From Sphingomonas qomolangmaensis (GTDB taxonomy: Bacteria > Pseudomonadota > Alphaproteobacteria > Sphingomonadales > Sphingomonadaceae), in assembly GCF_024496245.1 (NCBI RefSeq), contig NZ_CP101740.1:2417501-2481500 (forward strand): DNA of 64,000 bases, read 5' to 3'. Every line of letters starts with the position of its first letter. Within the stretch, counting starts at the first letter, position 1. The position numbers were made by a program, and so were the translations under genes. Below the pieces are notes generated by a model that was not told the origin of the DNA, ran no database searches, and saw nothing but the letters and a program-made list of their open reading frames with translations. Positions 26,029 to 34,817 of the stretch are shown here, piece after piece.

Positions 26029-26958
26029 TCAAACCCCGAACCGCGCGCGCGGATCGCCCTGGTCGCGGCCCTCCCACCCCTCGACGAACGCCGCCAGCGC
26101 GGCATCGTCGGCGGGCAGCTCGATCATCAGCGTCACCAATTCGTCGCCGCGCCCGCCGGTCTTCTTGTGGAAGCCACGCCCCTTGATCCGCAGCGTCTTG
26201 CCCGAGCTCGACCCCTTGGGCACCGTTAGCATCACCGCGCCGTCGGGGGTCGGCACGCGCACCGGCCCGCCGAGCACCGCCTCGGCCAGGCTCACCGGCA
26301 GGTCGAGCCGGATATCGTCGCCGTCGCGGGTGAAGAAGCGGTGCGGCTGCACCTCGATCGTCACGATCGCATCGCCCGCACCCCCCGGCCCCGGCTGGCC
26401 CTTGCCCGCCAGCCGCATCTGGGTGCCGTTCTCGACCCCCGCAGGCAGTTTCAGGTCGATCGTCTTGCCGTCGCCCAGCGTAATCCGCTGCGGCGCGAGC
26501 GTCGCTGCATCGATAAAAGGCACCGCCAGCCGATAGGCCGCATTCGCGCCCTTTGCGGGCGGCTGGCGTCGCCCGAACCCGCCGGCAAAGCCGCCGCCGC
26601 CCGCGCGCCCGCCGAACAGACCTTCGAAGATGTCGCCGATATCGCCGTCGCTGCCGCCGCCATAATCGGGGCGGAAGCCGCCCGGCCCGCCCGGCCCGCC
26701 TTGCCCGAACGGCCCCGCGCCGAACGGCGAGGTCGGATTGCCGTCGCCATCGATCTCGCCGCGATCGAAGCGCGCGCGCTTGTCCTTGTCGGTCAGCAGG
26801 TCATAGGCCTGCGTCACCTTGCCGAAGCGCTCGGTGGCGGCGGGATTGTCCTTGTTGCGGTCGGGGTGCAGCTGCTTGGCGAGCGTACGATACGCTTTCT
26901 TGATCTCGTCGGCGCTCGCCCCGCGCGATACGCCCAAAGCTGCATAAGGATCGGCCAC
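26029..26958 (-). CDS. cbpA: DnaJ-family co-chaperone, CbpA type
   Basis: A 309-residue class B J-domain protein. The J domain (about residues 3-68) contains the HPD tripeptide in [13 protein letters not shown]; a Gly/Phe-rich segment follows (~75-135), then two C-terminal substrate-binding beta domains ([31 protein letters not shown]). The CxxCxGxG zinc fingers of DnaJ are absent, so it is CbpA-like and would work with DnaK on nucleoid or stress substrates. The start is GTG at 26958 with GGGGAAC upstream. No grpE or dnaK is nearby. Confidence 0.88.
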   Translation of the reverse strand: MADPYAALGVSRGASADEIKKAYRTLAKQLHPDRNKDNPAATERFGKVTQAYDLLTDKDKRARFDRGEIDGDGNPTSPFGAGPFGQGGPGGPGGFRPDYGGGSDGDIGDIFEGLFGGRAGGGGFAGGFGRRQPPAKGANAAYRLAVPFIDAATLAPQRITLGDGKTIDLKLPAGVENGTQMRLAGKGQPGPGGAGDAIVTIEVQPHRFFTRDGDDIRLDLPVSLAEAVLGGPVRVPTPDGAVMLTVPKGSSSGKTLRIKGRGFHKKTGGRGDELVTLMIELPADDAALAAFVEGWEGRDQGDPRARFGV

Positions 26959-27029
26959 GTAGTTCCCCGTTGGTTGGTCGCGCCCTAGATGGGCGAAGGG
27001 AGCCGGATTCGCAATCTTCCTCCCCTTCT

Positions 27030-27155
27030 TCCCCCCTCCCTGAAAGGGAGGGGCCGGGGGTGGGTCGAGTGCTCGCGATACGGAAGCCGCACGCGCAACA
27101 GCAACCATATCCCCAGGACGCTACCCACCCCCAACCCCTCCCTAGGAGGGAGGGG
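27030..27155. repeat. Palindromic element, family B, copy 2
   Basis: Same layout as 9212-9337: CCCTCCCTGAAAGGGAGGGG, GGGGGTGGGTCGAGTGCTCG, a variable middle, then ACCCACCCCCAACCCCTCCC. It begins 5 bases beyond the stop of the transglutaminase-like gene. Confidence 0.8.
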
Positions 27156-27160
27156 AGTAG

Positions 27161-28042
27161 TTACCCCACCGGCGCCACATCGACCGACACATCCATCGCC
27201 TGCGCCCCCGATCCCAGCACCACGCCGTCGATCGGCGCGATGTCGCCATAGTCGCGGCCGATCGCGACGATCACATGGTCTTCGGCCATCCAGATGCCGT
27301 TGGTCGGATCGACCCCGATCCAGCCGCGCGTCGGACCGCACCACAGCAATACCCAGGCATGCGTCGCATCGGCGCCGACCAGCCGTTCCTCGCCCGGCGG
27401 CGGCAGCGTGCGCAGATAGCCCGACGCATAAGCGGCGGGCAGCCCCGCGGCGCGCAGGCCGCAGATCATGATCTGCGCGAAATCCTGGCACACCCCGTGG
27501 CGGTTGGCGAACGCCTCGGCGGGCAGCGTATCGACCAGGGTCGCGGCGGGATCGAACGCGAATTCGCGCTGGATCCGCTGCGCCAGCGCGATCGCCGCCA
27601 CGAGCCCGCCCCGCTCGGGATCGAGCTCCTGCGCGCACCAATCGGCGATGCCGTCGTCGATCGGGATGCGGGGCGAGGGAAACAGATACGCCGCGGGCGA
27701 CAGCGCCGACAGATCGCGGCTGGCGCGCGCCATTTCGCCGATCTCGCGCAGCGTCGGGTCGCTCGGATCGGGCATCGGGATCAGCCGCTCGACCACGACA
27801 TCGGCGACGCTTTCGATCGTCAGCACCTCGACCGCGCTCTCGATCACCAGCCGCACGACATTGGCAAGCCCCGCCTGCGCGCGCGCGGGCTTGGTCCGCC
27901 CGCCGGGCAGGATCGTCAGCGCATAACGCTCGACGCGCTGCCCCGGCCATTCGATCGGCTCCAGCCGCAGGTTGCAGCGCGCGAATGCGACGGGCTCGTC
28001 ATAATCGAAGCGCGTCACGTGGCGGATGGCGTAGCGCATCAT
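27161..28042 (-). CDS. Transglutaminase-like cysteine peptidase family protein
   Basis: A 293-residue protein with the bacterial transglutaminase N-terminal beta domain (MRYAIRHVTRFDYDEPVAF) and a transglutaminase-like core. The catalytic triad is visible: Cys in NRHGVCQDFAQIMICGLRA, His in VGADATHAWVLLW and Asp in IGVDPTNGIWM. No signal peptide is present. It stands next to the fused ATP-grasp/alpha-E protein, a recurrent partnership proposed in comparative genomics to make and process an unknown peptide or peptide modification. Two consecutive ATGs occur at the start; 28042 is used. Confidence 0.88.
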   Translation of the reverse strand: MMRYAIRHVTRFDYDEPVAFARCNLRLEPIEWPGQRVERYALTILPGGRTKPARAQAGLANVVRLVIESAVEVLTIESVADVVVERLIPMPDPSDPTLREIGEMARASRDLSALSPAAYLFPSPRIPIDDGIADWCAQELDPERGGLVAAIALAQRIQREFAFDPAATLVDTLPAEAFANRHGVCQDFAQIMICGLRAAGLPAAYASGYLRTLPPPGEERLVGADATHAWVLLWCGPTRGWIGVDPTNGIWMAEDHVIVAIGRDYGDIAPIDGVVLGSGAQAMDVSVDVAPVG

Positions 28043-28355
28043 CGGGCGGGGAATCCCCGTATCGACGAACGAACCACCCTATCCCCGTCCGGGTGAGGTG
28101 CGCGCGCCCCAACCCCCCGTTCGCCCTGAGCTTGTCGAAGGGTCGGCCCGAACCATCCACGGACGCGCCCGGCGGAAAATGCGGGCCGATGCTTCGACAA
28201 GCTCAGCACGAACGGAGATTGGGGTCGACACCCCTCACCCCCCGTTCGCCCTGAGCTTGTCGAAGGGCCGCCGCGAACCATCCACGGACGCGACCCGCGG
28301 AAAACGGGAGCCAACGCCCCGACAGGCACACCGCCACCGCAAGGAACCGAAAAAC
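28043..28355. repeat. Family A repeats with a ~124-bp tandem duplication
   Basis: This 313-base gap holds no gene. A family A palindrome spans 28118-28215 (CGTTCGCCCTGAGCTTGTCG with CGACAAGCTCAGCACGAACG). A second left arm begins at 28242, followed again by GAACCATCCACGGACGCG, so the block 28118-28241 is partly repeated as 28242-28325, the second copy lacking an intact right arm. Confidence 0.75.
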
Positions 28356-30848
28356 TCACGCGAGCGTAAGCCCCGCCCCGCGCAACGGTTCCGACCCTTG
28401 CAGGAAATAGCGCCGCGCCACCGCCTCGGCGAGCGTGTAAAGCTCCGCCTCGACCGCCCCCAACGTCGCCGCATCGAGCGTCGCGGCTGCCTGCGTCGAC
28501 ACCATCGCACGCAGCCGCGTCGCCGCCATCTGCTGCGGCTCGCCAAGACCGTCGTCGCTCAGCACCGGCAGCGCCGCCAGATGCTCGCCGATCGCCGCGA
28601 CCTGGAACGCCAGGCCGCGCGGATTGCCCGGGTCGAGCGCCACCAGGTCGATCGCGGGCACCCGCGCGATCCCGGTCAGATAGCGCTGGCGATAGCTGAT
28701 CTGGCTGTCGGCCAAATCGAGCAGCGTCGACAGGTCATCGGCGGTCGAGGCATCGATCCCGAACGCCACCAGGTTGCGCACCACCTTGGCCGCGCGCTCG
28801 ATCCGCCGCCCCAGATCGTGGAACCGCCACGCATCGGTGCGCCCCATATGCTCGGCCGACAGCCCCGCGAGCGCTGCATAGCGCCGCTGCAGCGAGCCTG
28901 CGCGATCGAGGATGCCGCCGCGCACCGGATGCGGCGCGTCGAGCAGCCGGATCATGTCGGCCGACAGCCGGTCGCGCGACACGCGGCCCAGCCCGCGCGC
29001 CTGGCGGTTGGTCGCGCGCACCGAATACCAGCCCTCCTCGACCCCCTCCATCGCCGCGCGCGCGAAGGCGGTCAGGTCCTGCCGCTTCAGGCTGGGCGGC
29101 GCGGGCGCCGCGCCGGTTTCGACGATCAGCCGCACCAGCCGCTCGACCGTCGGCCCGGCGAGCGCCGCACCGGTATCGGCGCTGATCGAATTGCCCAGCA
29201 GCACGCGGATGACGCCCAGCAGCGCCTCGCCGCGTTCGAGATAGCGCCCCAGCCAGAACAGATTGTCCGCCACCCGGCTGGGCAGCGTCCCCGGATTGCG
29301 CCGCAGATGCTGCGAATCGACCGCGGGCAGCAGCGAGAGCGGCTCGACCGGCTCGGGGCCGTGCACCACCACATCGGCCGACCAAAGCCCCTCGCCCATC
29401 GCGGTCGCGCGGACATCGCCCTGCCGCCCCAGCCGCGCAAAGCCGCCGGGCAGCACCGTCCAGCCGCCCGCGCCGTTGCGCGCCGCGAACACCCTGAGCG
29501 CGAAGGGCCGCGCCGCCAGCGCATCGTCGATCACCACCGGCATCGTCGAGAGGTGCACCACCTCCTGCCCGACATAATCCTGCGGGCGAAGCTTCATGTC
29601 GGCGAGCAACGCCGTACGCTCGGCGGCATTCAGGTCGGCGCCCACTACCGCGTTGCAATCGGGCAGCACCCGCGTCGCCACCCCGAATGCCGAGGCGATG
29701 ATCATGCTGTCGAGTTCGTCGGCGACTTGGCGCGCCTCGCGCGGCTGGCCGCACCACCAGGTCGCGATATTGGGCAATTTGAGCGCGTCGCCGGTCAGCC
29801 GGGTACAGAGCGCGGGCAGGAACGCCGCGAGCGCGGGGGCTTCGAGCACGCCGGCGCCCGGCGCGTTGGCGATCACGACATTGCCCGCCGCCATCGCATC
29901 GATCAGCCCCGGCACCCCGATCGCCGAGGTCGAATCGAACGCCAGCGGGTCGAGCAGGCGCGGATCGGTGCGCCGCCAGATGCCGTCGATCCGCTTGAGC
30001 CCCGCAATCGTGCGGACATACAGTTTGTCCTCGATCACCGCCAGGTCGGCACCCTCGACCAGCAGGAACCCCAGATAGCGCGCCAGATGCGCCTGCTCGG
30101 CATAGCTCTGGTTGAGCCGCCCGGGAGTCAGCAGCCCGATCCGCGGCTCGACGCGGTGGCATGCCTCGGCCAGCCCATCGCGCAATTGCGCGAAGAAGGG
30201 CGCGTGGCGCTCGACATGCAGCCGCGATTGCAAGCCGCCCAGGGTGCGCGAAATCGCCAGCCGGTTCTCGAGCGCATAGCCCGCCCCCACCGGCGCGCGC
30301 AGCTGGTCACCCAGCACCCGCCATTCGCCGGTCGGCCCGCGGCACAGGTCGACCGCGACGAAATGCAGGTGATGCCCGCCCGGCGGCTCGAGCGCCATCA
30401 TCGGCCGCAGGAACCACGGGCTGCCCGTCACCACGCTCGCGGGCAGCAGCCCGCCCGACACCAGCCGGCCGGGGCCGTAGATGTCGGCGACGATCGTCTC
30501 GAACAATTCGGCGCGCTGGATCACCCCGGCCTCGATCGCGCGCCATTCGTCGGCTTCGATCATCAGCGGGATCGGCGACAGCGGCCAGGCGCGCTCCTCG
30601 CTCTCGCCCGCGATGCGAAAGCCGGTGCCGATATCGTCGGCCTGGCGCTGCGCCCGCTCGCGCGCATATTCGAGCGAATCGCCGGTCACCCCGGCCATTT
30701 CCTCGAGCGCGGTGCGCCATGCTTCGGCGGCGGCGCCCTTGGCGCTGCACAGCACGTCGCCGCCGCGCGGGTGCGCGCCGCAATACTCGGTGATCCAGCG
30801 ATCGGCGATGACGCCGGCGTCGAACAAGCTGGTCGCGCGCGTCGCCAT
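28356..30848 (-). CDS. Fused circularly permuted ATP-grasp / alpha-E protein
   Basis: An ~830-residue fusion. The N-terminal ~470 residues are a circularly permuted ATP-grasp type 2 domain (COG2308), with LFETIVADIYGPGRLV, RIGLLTPGRLNQSYAEQAHL and VEGADLAVIEDKLYVRT as landmarks. The C-terminal ~315 residues are an alpha-E domain (COG2307/DUF403), beginning LPSRVADNLFWLGRYLERGEAL. In most genomes these are two adjacent genes; here they form one reading frame with no visible break. ATP-grasp enzymes ligate carboxylates to amines, and with the neighbouring transglutaminase-like protein they are predicted to build or attach a peptide whose nature is unknown. ATG at 30848 (MATRATS) is used; a GTG two codons earlier is possible. 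Confidence 0.88.
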   Translation of the reverse strand: MATRATSLFDAGVIADRWITEYCGAHPRGGDVLCSAKGAAAEAWRTALEEMAGVTGDSLEYARERAQRQADDIGTGFRIAGESEERAWPLSPIPLMIEADEWRAIEAGVIQRAELFETIVADIYGPGRLVSGGLLPASVVTGSPWFLRPMMALEPPGGHHLHFVAVDLCRGPTGEWRVLGDQLRAPVGAGYALENRLAISRTLGGLQSRLHVERHAPFFAQLRDGLAEACHRVEPRIGLLTPGRLNQSYAEQAHLARYLGFLLVEGADLAVIEDKLYVRTIAGLKRIDGIWRRTDPRLLDPLAFDSTSAIGVPGLIDAMAAGNVVIANAPGAGVLEAPALAAFLPALCTRLTGDALKLPNIATWWCGQPREARQVADELDSMIIASAFGVATRVLPDCNAVVGADLNAAERTALLADMKLRPQDYVGQEVVHLSTMPVVIDDALAARPFALRVFAARNGAGGWTVLPGGFARLGRQGDVRATAMGEGLWSADVVVHGPEPVEPLSLLPAVDSQHLRRNPGTLPSRVADNLFWLGRYLERGEALLGVIRVLLGNSISADTGAALAGPTVERLVRLIVETGAAPAPPSLKRQDLTAFARAAMEGVEEGWYSVRATNRQARGLGRVSRDRLSADMIRLLDAPHPVRGGILDRAGSLQRRYAALAGLSAEHMGRTDAWRFHDLGRRIERAAKVVRNLVAFGIDASTADDLSTLLDLADSQISYRQRYLTGIARVPAIDLVALDPGNPRGLAFQVAAIGEHLAALPVLSDDGLGEPQQMAATRLRAMVSTQAAATLDAATLGAVEAELYTLAEAVARRYFLQGSEPLRGAGLTLA

Positions 30849-30921
30849 GTTCACTCTTTAAAGCCCTGCTGAAACGAAGGCCGACGTGACCACAAGTTCT
30901 GCGACGGCGCAACCGGGATAA

Positions 30922-31051
30922 CTCCCCTCCCTGAAAGGGAGGGGCCGGGGGTGGGTCGAGTGCTGGTGCAGGCGACCGCGACCAACCGCGCGGGCAACCG
31001 TACCGCACCCAACTCCACCCACCCCCATCCCCTCCCTTCCAGGGAGGGGAG
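30922..31051. repeat. Palindromic element, family B, copy 3
   Basis: Arms CTCCCCTCCCTGAAAGGGAG and CCCTCCCTTCCAGGGAGGGG, with internal GGGGGTGGGT and ACCCACCCCC. It starts 4 bases past the ligD stop and fills most of the gap to the ATP-grasp/alpha-E start. Confidence 0.8.
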
Positions 31052-31055
31052 CAAT

Positions 31056-33533
31056 TCACAAATCGGGCAGCACCTGCCGCGCCGCGCCCCAGCCTGCCAG
31101 CCCGCGCCCGTTCGCACGTTCGATCAGCTCGGCGGCATCGCGCACGCTCCAGCGTGCGGGGGTGTCGATGTCCTTGAGCTCGGTCCACGACACCGGCGCC
31201 GCCACCGGCGCCCCCGGCCGTGCGCGCGCGACATACGGCAGCACCGCGGTGCTCCCGCGCTGGTTGCGCAGCCAGTCGAGGAAGATCCGCCCCTTGCGCT
31301 TGGCCTTCGACATCGTCGCGACATAGCGTTCGGGCTCGTTCGCCGCCAAGGCGCGGCAAAAGCGGTCGGCGAACGACTTGACCGCGGGCCACTGCGCCAC
31401 CGGGGTCAGCGGCACCACCACATGCACCCCCTTGCCCCCCGACAGCATCGCGAAGCTCGTCAGCCCCAGATCGGCCAATTGCGTCTTGATATCGATCGCC
31501 GCGCGCTTGACCTCGTCGAAGCCGAGCCCCTCGTCGGGGTCGAGGTCGAATACCAGCCGATCGGGCTTTTCGACATCGCCCACCAGCGATCCCCAGCCGT
31601 GAAACTCGATCGTCCCCATCTGCACGCACGCCGCCAGGCCGTCGGCGTCGTCGACATATAGATACGGCTCGGTCGATCCGTCCTTCTCGCGGATATCGAC
31701 CTGGTGGACCTGCTTGCCGAAGCTTCCCGCGTCGTGCTTCTGGAAGAAGCATTGCTTGGCGCGCCCCTGCGGACAGCGCACCAGGCTGATCGGCCGGTTC
31801 GCCGCGAAGGGCAGCAGGATTCCCGCGACATCGGCATAATAATCGGCGAGCTGGCCCTTGGTGATCCCGTCCTCGGGAAAGATGATGCGATCGGCGCTGC
31901 TGATCTTCACGCTCGACGCCGCGCGCTCGACCGCCACCGGCACCTCGGCCACCACGTCCTTGGCCGCCTTGTCGCCGCGCAGGCCGAGGTAGCTCGCATG
32001 CCGCAGCACGCCCTCTCCGGTGAATTCGGCAAACGCCACCTCGGCGACCAGCTTGGGGGTCACCCACTGCGCCCCGCGCGCCGCGGCCTGGGGCACGTCC
32101 ACCGGCGCGGTCTTGCGCGCGAGCTTTTCGAGCCGTCCCAGCAGATCGTCCTGCGTCGCGGCATCGAAGCCCGTCCCGACCTTGCCCGCATAGACCAGGC
32201 CGTCGTCGCCGTGCAGCCCGACCAGCAACGACGCGAAGCCGCGCCCCTTGGCCTTGGTCGGCAGCCAGCCGACGATCACGAATTCCTGCCGCCGCGTGCA
32301 CTTCACCTTCAGCCACGCCTTGGTCCGCGTGCCGCGATAGGGCGCGTCGATCTTCTTCGACACGATCCCCTCATAGCCCTCGCGGCACATCGCCTCGAAC
32401 AGCTCTTCGCCCGCGCCGACGACATGCTCGGCGAACTGGATGCGATCGTCCTCGGCGGGGATCAGCGGACGCAACCGCTCCTTGCGCTGCACCAGCGGCA
32501 ATGCGGCAAGATCCTCACCACCTTCTGCCAGCAGGTCGAACGCGAACAATGTCAGCCCGTCGCCGCCCTCCGAAATCGCCTTCTGCAATGTCGAGAAATC
32601 GGGCTTGCCATCCTTGAATGCGACGATCTCGCCATCGATCAGCGCGGGCGCGATCGTTTCGGCGACCGCGACGATCCCGGGAAACTTGTCCGACCAGTCG
32701 AGCCCCGACCGCGTGAAGACCTTGGCGCTAGGCCCGGTGGAGATCAGCGCGCGATAGCCGTCATATTTTACCTCGTGGAGCCAGCCGTTCCCGGCAGGCA
32801 CCGAGTCGACCAACGTGGCGAGCTGCAACGCCCTAAATCCTCCCCCAGCGGTGGAGGGGGCTTTCCGCGAGCGCACCGCCTGCGGCTCCCCCCCTCCACC
32901 ACGCCCTGCGGGCGCGGTCCCCCTCCCCCGCTGGGGGAGGATTTTAGGGGCCGCCTTCCCCTCGGCGATCTCGGCCATCGTCCGCCCGGTCTTCACGCTG
33001 GTCAGTTCGCCCTCGACCAGCGCATCCGATCCCCCCGCATAGGCATCGTTCACCTTGCGCAGCAGCCAGTTCTCGCCGCGTTCCTTGCCGCGCGGTTTCA
33101 GCCGGATCATCATCCACTCGCCGCGCATCCGCTGCCCGTCGAGTATGAAGTGTAGATGGCCGTCCTCGATATCCTTCGCCGACTTGCCCGCGATCGGCGC
33201 CCAGCTGCCGTCGTCCCACAGCATCACCGTCCCGCCGCCATATTCCTTGGCCGGGATCACGCCTTCGAAATCGCCATACGACAGCGGATGGTCCTCGGTT
33301 CGCACCGCGAGGCGCTTGTCGTCGGGGTTTAGGCTAGGCCCGCGCGTCACCGCCCAGCTCTTGAGCACCCCGTCGACCTCGATGCGGAAATCATAATGCA
33401 GCCGGCTGGCGTCGTGCTTCTGCACGATGAAGCGGTTGCCCTTGCCCTTCTCAAGCGTCCCGGCGGGTTCGGCGGTACGCGAGAAATCGCGCTTGGCGTT
33501 ATATTTGGCGAGCGGATCGGGGGCTTTAGCCAC
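31056..33533 (-). CDS. ligD: ATP-dependent DNA ligase LigD (PE-LIG-POL), NHEJ
   Basis: LigD processes and seals double-strand breaks with Ku. Domain order in the ~825-residue protein is 3'-phosphoesterase (~25-175; HDASRLHYDFRIEVDGVLKS, WAVTRGPS), ATP-dependent ligase (~235-530; nucleotidyl lysine in LHEVKYDGYRAL, LIDGEIVAF, EGIVSKK), and archaeo-eukaryotic primase-type polymerase (~550-820; VFDLDPDEGLGF). This matches the Pseudomonas order. Residues ~196-235, the linker between phosphoesterase and ligase, are encoded by the palindromic element 32831-32949. GTG at 33533 is chosen because GGAGAAAGGGAT precedes it; an upstream in-frame ATG lies inside the adjoining palindrome. ku lies just upstream on the same strand. 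Confidence 0.94.
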   Translation of the reverse strand: MAKAPDPLAKYNAKRDFSRTAEPAGTLEKGKGNRFIVQKHDASRLHYDFRIEVDGVLKSWAVTRGPSLNPDDKRLAVRTEDHPLSYGDFEGVIPAKEYGGGTVMLWDDGSWAPIAGKSAKDIEDGHLHFILDGQRMRGEWMMIRLKPRGKERGENWLLRKVNDAYAGGSDALVEGELTSVKTGRTMAEIAEGKAAPKILPQRGRGTAPAGRGGGGEPQAVRSRKAPSTAGGGFRALQLATLVDSVPAGNGWLHEVKYDGYRALISTGPSAKVFTRSGLDWSDKFPGIVAVAETIAPALIDGEIVAFKDGKPDFSTLQKAISEGGDGLTLFAFDLLAEGGEDLAALPLVQRKERLRPLIPAEDDRIQFAEHVVGAGEELFEAMCREGYEGIVSKKIDAPYRGTRTKAWLKVKCTRRQEFVIVGWLPTKAKGRGFASLLVGLHGDDGLVYAGKVGTGFDAATQDDLLGRLEKLARKTAPVDVPQAAARGAQWVTPKLVAEVAFAEFTGEGVLRHASYLGLRGDKAAKDVVAEVPVAVERAASSVKISSADRIIFPEDGITKGQLADYYADVAGILLPFAANRPISLVRCPQGRAKQCFFQKHDAGSFGKQVHQVDIREKDGSTEPYLYVDDADGLAACVQMGTIEFHGWGSLVGDVEKPDRLVFDLDPDEGLGFDEVKRAAIDIKTQLADLGLTSFAMLSGGKGVHVVVPLTPVAQWPAVKSFADRFCRALAANEPERYVATMSKAKRKGRIFLDWLRNQRGSTAVLPYVARARPGAPVAAPVSWTELKDIDTPARWSVRDAAELIERANGRGLAGWGAARQVLPDL
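32831..32949 (-). repeat. In-frame palindromic element inside ligD, family D copy 2
   Basis: Arms CCCTAAATCCTCCCCCAGCG and CGCTGGGGGAGGATTTTAGG enclose nested complementary runs including GGTGGAGGGGG and CCCCCCTCCACC. On the minus strand it is open and encodes KILPQRGRGTAPAGRGGGGE then PQAV and a basic stretch. Shared with the E2 copy: ILPxxGRGTA, a Gly run, and PQAV, in the same frame. It lacks one internal stem found in the E2 copy. Confidence 0.85.
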
Positions 33534-33550
33534 GGCGATCCCTTTCTCCC

Positions 33551-33626
33551 CGTTCGTTTCGAGCGAAGTCGAGAAACCCATATGGCGCGCTTAGCTGCCG
33601 TTTCTCGACTTCGCTCGAAACGAACG
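33551..33626. repeat. Perfect 27-bp-arm palindrome between ku and ligD
   Basis: The left arm starts CGTTCGTTTCGAGCGAAGTC and continues GAGAAAC; the right arm is its exact reverse complement, separated by about 21 bases. It shares the CGTTCG end with family A but has a different core. It lies in the 102-base gap between ku and ligD and could partly uncouple their expression. Confidence 0.85.
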
Positions 33627-33635
33627 GTGGCCCCA

Positions 33636-34553
33636 TCACGCCCGCTTCCTCGCCGGCGCCTTCTTCGCCGCAGCAGCCTCGGTCGGCACCTTTTTCACGG
33701 GTGCCTTCGCCGCCGGCGCCTTCTTCGCCGCCGGCTTCTTGGCATCCGCCCCCGTCGTCGCCCCCGGCTTTTCGAGCGACTTCTTCAGCGCCGCCATCAA
33801 ATCGACCACGTTCGACCCGCGCTTCGCCGGCGCCTCGTCGGCCTGCTCGATGATCTTGCCCCCCTTGGCCTTGCGCTTGCGCTCGATCAGCTCCCTCAGC
33901 GCATCGACATAGCGATCGTGGAAGATCTGCGGATCGAACTTCGCGCTCTTCTTGCTGATCAGCGTCTCGGCCAATTCGAGCAGATCCTCGTCGGGCTTCG
34001 AATCGGGGATGTCGCGGAAATAGCCCTGCGCCTTGTGGACCTCGTCGGCATAGCGCAGCGTCTCGAGCACCATCCCGCGCCCGCACGGCTTGAGGCTGAC
34101 GACATATTCGCGCCCGCGCAGCGCCAATTGCCCCAGCCCCACCTTCTTCGTCCGCTTCAGCGCCTCGCGCAGCACGATGAACGCCTCCTCTGCCAGGTCG
34201 TCGGCGGGCACCACGAAATAGGGCTTCTCGTAATAGAGCACGTCGATCTCGTTGGCATCGACGAACTGCGTCAGCTCGAGCGTCTTCTTCGATTCGAGCT
34301 TCACCGCCTCGATCTCGTCCTGTTCTAGCAGGACGTACGATCCCTTCTCGATCTCGTAGCCCTTCAGGATATCCTCGGCATCGACCGGGCCGACGCCCGC
34401 GACCACCTTCTCATACGCGATCGGCTTGCCCGTCGGCTCGTGGATCTGGCGGAACGACACCGACGCCCCCGACCGTGTCGCCGAATAGATTTCGACCGGG
34501 ATCGACACCAGCGCCAGCCGGATCTGCCCTTGCCAATATGCACGTGCCGCCAT
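33636..34553 (-). CDS. ku: Non-homologous end-joining protein Ku
   Basis: Ku forms a homodimeric ring on DNA ends and recruits LigD. The 305-residue protein has the core Ku domain (about residues 1-250; ARAYWQGQIRLALVSIPVEI, then YEKPYFVVPADDLAEEAF) and a Lys/Ala/Pro-rich tail from ~265 (AKKPAAKKAPAAKAPVKK), which in other Ku proteins contributes to DNA binding and threading. An AAGGA ribosome binding site lies 8 bases before the ATG. It precedes ligD on the same strand, and is divergent from pdxH across a 264-base gap in which I see no clear element. Confidence 0.95.
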   Translation of the reverse strand: MAARAYWQGQIRLALVSIPVEIYSATRSGASVSFRQIHEPTGKPIAYEKVVAGVGPVDAEDILKGYEIEKGSYVLLEQDEIEAVKLESKKTLELTQFVDANEIDVLYYEKPYFVVPADDLAEEAFIVLREALKRTKKVGLGQLALRGREYVVSLKPCGRGMVLETLRYADEVHKAQGYFRDIPDSKPDEDLLELAETLISKKSAKFDPQIFHDRYVDALRELIERKRKAKGGKIIEQADEAPAKRGSNVVDLMAALKKSLEKPGATTGADAKKPAAKKAPAAKAPVKKVPTEAAAAKKAPARKRA

Positions 34554-34817
34554 CGCCGGTTCCTTCGTTGCGAAGGCGATTCAATTCGCGAGGCGGCGAG
34601 TCGTTCCGCCCCGGCACGATCCCCCTGCGATACCGTCGCGATACAGCCTCTGGGCGGGGCTGTCCTACAAGCGGTCACTTGCGCTAAGGGGCGCTATGCG
34701 AAATCCCGCTTCCAATGCCCGCCTTTGCTCGCGCGCCCTGCATCCGTTTGGCGCGGAGAAGGGCAATTCGGGGGGGACGTGGTGTAGCTTTTGTAGCCTT
34801 CCGAGCGCGAATCACCC

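Noticed and set aside
28043-28355. CRISPR-like array
   Set aside because: Only two units, long and palindromic, with no regular spacers and no cas genes. They are dispersed repeats.
33534-33581. ATG start of ligD inside the ku-ligD palindrome
   Set aside because: The codons would lie in the repeat arm and are not family-like. GTG at 33533 has GGAGAAAGGGAT upstream and matches the conserved N-terminus.
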